Source: Pseudomonas marginalis
GTDB taxonomy: Bacteria > Pseudomonadota > Gammaproteobacteria > Pseudomonadales > Pseudomonadaceae
Assembly: GCF_024169655.1 (NCBI RefSeq)
Contig: NZ_JALJWV010000001.1
Span: 5,872,001-5,936,000, forward strand
Reading direction: 5' to 3'
DNA length: 64,000 nt
In this document: positions 61,688 through 64,000 of the stretch, piece by piece
Layout: each line of letters opens with the position of its first letter
How positions within the stretch are numbered: the first letter of the stretch is position 1
Translations under genes and position numbers: made by a program
The notes under the pieces: model-generated
What the model was told of the DNA's origin: nothing
The model's input: only the letters and a program-made list of their open reading frames with translations
Database searches by the model: none

Positions 61688-61990
61688 TTAACCGCCATTT
61701 GGGGTGCCGTTGCACTCCTTAAGCAAAAGGCTTGCCTCCCGTGCAGGATAATGAGCGGCAACCGCAAAAAAGGCCGGACCGGCGTCATGGAAAGGGCGGG
61801 TATAAAAAAATGAACGGGGAACGCGAACAGCATCCTGGCCGTCAAGAATAATGACCGGATCGAGGGGATTTATCGGGGATTGAATAGTCAACGGGAATGC
61901 GCGTTCGCAACATTCGAGATAGCGGTGAAAAGCATGCAGACCGACCTGTTTCGAGCAGGTGGTGATGCCGATTATCGGCAGGCCAGACAT
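61688..61990 (-). pseudogene. spuA: Remnant of spuA (gamma-glutamyl-GABA hydrolase, class I glutamine amidotransferase)
   Basis: The 100-residue frame begins MSGLPIIGITTCSKQVGLHA, which matches the start of SpuA/PuuD glutamine-amidotransferase-like hydrolases for about 22 residues. The rest does not look like the family, and the expected CRG catalytic elbow and His-Glu pair are absent. A working gene would need about 250 residues. It sits exactly where spuA lies in P. aeruginosa, between the two glutamate-polyamine ligases. The N-terminal match is seen; the deletion or decay of the rest is inference. Confidence 0.75.
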
Positions 61991-62268
61991 GAAGCACCCC
62001 GGTATTATTGCTGTTATGGGTTTTAATCGAGCTTAGCCTTGTTCATTTTTTTACACAACACCCCCGTAAAAAATACAACACGGCCCGCTCAAGCCTGCTA
62101 GTCCCGAGCCAGTCAAACCGACAAAACCGCCCCAAAAAGCCCCAAAAAAGCCCACCAGGCGCTTTTTTGGGGCAAAAAAGGCCTCGCTTGACTTCGGCAT
62201 GCGGTTCGGGTTGACTGAAACCAGAAAAGATCAATGATTGATATTTTTAACAACAAAGGTGTTGCATC
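61991..62268. other. Leader/regulatory region of spuI with strong hairpin
   Basis: This 278-base AT-rich segment lies between the spuA remnant and spuI. It contains the hairpin GCCCCAAAAAAGC / GCTTTTTTGGGGC (62139-62151 and 62161-62173, 9-base loop). A second upstream copy CCCCAAAAAG (62130-62139) could pair with the same right arm. TTGACT occurs at 62212-62217. No RNA family was recognised. Confidence 0.6.
62139..62173. promoter_or_regulatory. Hairpin with two alternative left arms upstream of spuI
   Basis: The 13-bp perfect stem has a T-run inside its right arm and A-run inside its left, so it could act as a terminator of either strand in part. Because CCCCAAAAA is present twice, two mutually exclusive stems can form, as in attenuators. 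This is inference. Confidence 0.55.
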
Positions 62269-63645
62269 ATGTCGGTACCCCCGCGTGCCGTTCAGCTTAA
62301 CGAAGCGAACGCGTTCCTTAAGGATCATCCTGAGGTTCTGTACGTAGACCTTCTAATTGCGGATATGAATGGTGTGGTGCGCGGTAAGCGCATCGAACGC
62401 ACCAGCCTCCACAAGGTTTACGAGAAAGGCATTAACCTGCCTGCCTCTTTATTTGCCCTGGATATCAACGGCTCAACGGTGGAAAGCACCGGCCTGGGTC
62501 TGGACATCGGTGATGCTGACCGAATCTGTTATCCAATCCCCGACACCCTGTGCAATGAACCTTGGCAAAAGCGCCCCACCGCGCAACTGCTGATGACCAT
62601 GCACGAAATTGAAGGTGAACCTTTCTTCGCCGATCCGCGCGAAGTGCTCCGACAAGTTGTGAGCAAATTCGACGAACTCGGTCTGACCATCTGCGCTGCC
62701 TTCGAGCTTGAGTTCTACCTGATCGACCAGGAGAACGTGAACGGTCGCCCACAACCGCCCCGCTCGCCAATCTCCGGCAAACGCCCGCACTCGACACAGG
62801 TCTACCTGATCGACGACCTCGACGAATACGTCGACTGCCTCCAGGACATCCTGGAAGGTGCCAAAGAGCAAGGCATCCCGGCTGACGCCATCGTCAAGGA
62901 AAGTGCCCCGGCGCAGTTCGAAGTGAACCTGCACCACGTGGCCGACCCGATCAAGGCCTGCGACTACGCGGTACTGCTCAAGCGCCTGATCAAGAACATC
63001 GCCTACGACCATGAGATGGACACCACCTTCATGGCCAAGCCTTACCCAGGCCAGGCAGGCAACGGTTTGCACGTACACATTTCGATCCTGGACAAGGACG
63101 GCAAGAATATCTTTGCCAGTGAGGATCCCGAGCAGAACGCCGCATTACGTCACGCGATCGGCGGTGTGCTGGAGACCCTACCCGCCCAAATGGCGTTCCT
63201 GTGCCCTAACGTCAACTCCTACCGTCGTTTCGGCGCACAGTTCTACGTGCCGAACTCGCCGTGCTGGGGCCTGGACAACCGCACCGTCGCCATCCGCGTG
63301 CCGACCGGCGCGGCTGACTCCGTGCGTATCGAACACCGCGTAGCCGGTGCCGATGCCAACCCCTACCTGCTGATGGCTTCGGTCCTCGCAGGCGTACACC
63401 ACGGTCTGACCAACAAGATCGAACCGGGTGCGCCAGTGGAAGGCAACAGCTACGAGCAGAACGAACAAAGCCTGCCGAACAACCTGCGCGATGCCCTGCG
63501 CGAGTTGGACGACAGCGAGGTGATGGCCAAGTACATCGATCCTAAATATATCGATATCTTCGTCGCCTGTAAGGAAAGTGAGCTGGAAGAGTTCGAACAC
63601 TCCATCTCCGACCTTGAGTACAACTGGTACCTGCATACCGTGTAA
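62269..63645 (+). CDS. spuI: Gamma-glutamylpolyamine synthetase paralogue SpuI (glutamine-synthetase family)
   Basis: This 458-residue GS-family ligase is related to SpuB. The N-terminus MSVPPRAVQLNEANAFLKDH, and then LLIADMNGVVRGKRIE, are typical of the long PauA-type forms. GS core motifs are AAFELEFYL, GNGLHVHIS, PNVNSYRRF and GADANPYLLMASV. It is transcribed away from the rest of the cluster, with its own long leader. It probably glutamylates a different polyamine from SpuB or serves ethanolamine-like amines. The ATG at 62269 follows AAAGGTG. Confidence 0.88.
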   Translation: MSVPPRAVQLNEANAFLKDHPEVLYVDLLIADMNGVVRGKRIERTSLHKVYEKGINLPASLFALDINGSTVESTGLGLDIGDADRICYPIPDTLCNEPWQKRPTAQLLMTMHEIEGEPFFADPREVLRQVVSKFDELGLTICAAFELEFYLIDQENVNGRPQPPRSPISGKRPHSTQVYLIDDLDEYVDCLQDILEGAKEQGIPADAIVKESAPAQFEVNLHHVADPIKACDYAVLLKRLIKNIAYDHEMDTTFMAKPYPGQAGNGLHVHISILDKDGKNIFASEDPEQNAALRHAIGGVLETLPAQMAFLCPNVNSYRRFGAQFYVPNSPCWGLDNRTVAIRVPTGAADSVRIEHRVAGADANPYLLMASVLAGVHHGLTNKIEPGAPVEGNSYEQNEQSLPNNLRDALRELDDSEVMAKYIDPKYIDIFVACKESELEEFEHSISDLEYNWYLHTV

Positions 63646-63660
63646 GCGCTGGTTGCACTG

Positions 63661-63697
63661 AAAAAACGTCGCAGGCCTTTGGTCTGTGGCGTTTTTT
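63661..63697 (+). terminator. Rho-independent terminator of spuI
   Basis: The stem AAAAAACGTCGCAG / CTGTGGCGTTTTTT (two G-T wobbles, 9-base loop) ends in seven T's, 15 bases after the spuI stop codon. Confidence 0.9.
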
Positions 63698-63731
63698 TAT
63701 GGGTTGCTTTTGGTAGACCGAGTTGGCCGCC

Positions 63732-63813
63732 ATCGGGAGCAAGCTCCCTCCCACAGTTGAACGAGTTTTCCTGAAGAAACCGGTTCGAGTGTGAGAGGGG
63801 GCTTGCCCCCGAT
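63732..63813. repeat. Group-I REP doublet, mixed units
   Basis: The left unit (ATCGGGAGCAAGCTCCCTC) has compensating changes toward the group-II core, while the right unit (GTGAGAGGGGGCTTGCCCCC) is near-consensus group I. The spacer has TTGAAC...GTTCGA ends that pair. It lies upstream of the last tetR gene. Confidence 0.85.
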
Positions 63814-63877
63814 GGCGGCTTGGCAGACAACACCAGTTCCTGCTCATACAATGCCCGCTGCCTTGTAGGAGACTTCC

Positions 63878-64000
63878 ATGACTACCCGCCCCGCCGCCCC
63901 TCGCAAACCCCGCGCCCGCAGCCAGGCCCGGATCGACGCGATCCTCGACGCCGCCCGCACGTTGCTGGCGTCCGAAGGCGTGGCCGGTTTGTCGATCTAC
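63878..64000 (+). CDS. TetR/AcrR family transcriptional regulator, N-terminal part (cut by window edge)
   Basis: The 41 visible residues begin MTTRPAAPRKPRARSQARI, followed by the first helix DAILDAARTLLASEGVAGLS of a TetR DNA-binding domain. The ribosome site TAGGAG lies 6 bases before the ATG. The helix-turn-helix itself continues past the window. Its place next to spuI suggests, but does not show, control of polyamine genes. Confidence 0.85.
   Translation, partial: MTTRPAAPRKPRARSQARIDAILDAARTLLASEGVAGLSIY

Noticed and set aside
4994..63813. CRISPR array interpretation of the repeated palindromes
   Set aside because: Repeats are dispersed singly or as inverted pairs between genes, not regularly spaced direct repeats, and no cas genes are present.
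1..64000. tRNA, rRNA or known small RNA genes
   Set aside because: No cloverleaf-like or rRNA-like sequence was recognised in intergenic regions on either strand by eye; a covariance-model scan would be needed to exclude small RNAs.

Overview
The window is a stretch of chromosome from a fluorescent pseudomonad, most likely the Pseudomonas fluorescens group. The evidence is high-GC coding sequence, an order of housekeeping genes that I recall as close to the P. aeruginosa PA0295-PA0350 neighbourhood (folA, thyA, lgt, ptsP, rppH, ilvA, rpiA, serA, a HacB-type acylase, spuH to spuB, spuI), and many copies of the short palindromic REP/REPIN repeats typical of this group. No rRNA, tRNA, CRISPR array, prophage or insertion sequence was seen. 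Identifications come from reading the sequence and from memory of the families; no database was searched.

Layout. 1-4030: the start of a TetR regulator, divergent from a coniferyl-aldehyde dehydrogenase, a Tat-exported lipoprotein and a GMC oxidoreductase. 4134-8193: coaD, a ferredoxin, mutM, an HDOD protein and an rRNA methyltransferase. 8213-10391: a drug-efflux MFS gene and a REP-associated tyrosine transposase (RAYT), bracketed by three near-identical group-III REPINs. 10643-17814: ilvD, the phosphorylcholine phosphatase pchP, a gutted cystine-symporter gene, folA and a DUF2868/DUF3482 pair. 17824-25188: a putative calcium-binding protein and a phosphonate cluster consisting of a PhnZ-like HD oxygenase, a DAO-family flavoenzyme, a 2-aminoethylphosphonate-type ABC transporter and a LysR regulator. 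25205-27986: the metal efflux pair cadA/cadR with a typical MerR-type promoter. 28034-38052: thyA, lgt, a TauE/SafE permease, an NRDE protein, ptsP, rppH, a HAD phosphatase, ilvA and rpiA. 38084-46942: two SdiA-regulated-type lipid-anchored or membrane proteins, an FAH-family enzyme and a D-2-hydroxyglutarate dehydrogenase divergent from serA, followed by small proteins. 47048-53030: an alpha/beta hydrolase, a thioredoxin-fold protein, a penicillin/AHL acylase and a GlxA regulator divergent from an HD hydrolase. 53175-63645: polyamine uptake and catabolism (spuHGFED, spuC, spuB, a spuA remnant, spuI). The window ends in the start of another TetR regulator.

How genes work together. The spu cluster imports putrescine and spermidine and feeds the gamma-glutamylation and transamination routes, but the hydrolase gene spuA survives only as a fragment. 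The phosphonate cluster can be read as import plus oxidative C-P cleavage without phnW/phnX or a local phnY. serA and the D-2-hydroxyglutarate dehydrogenase form a metabolic pair, because SerA makes the 2-hydroxyglutarate that the dehydrogenase recycles. The RAYT and its REPINs form the mobile, self-spreading layer over all of this.

Limits: function assignments for the DUF families, the HD hydrolase at 52389 and the substrate of the phosphonate cluster are inferences.
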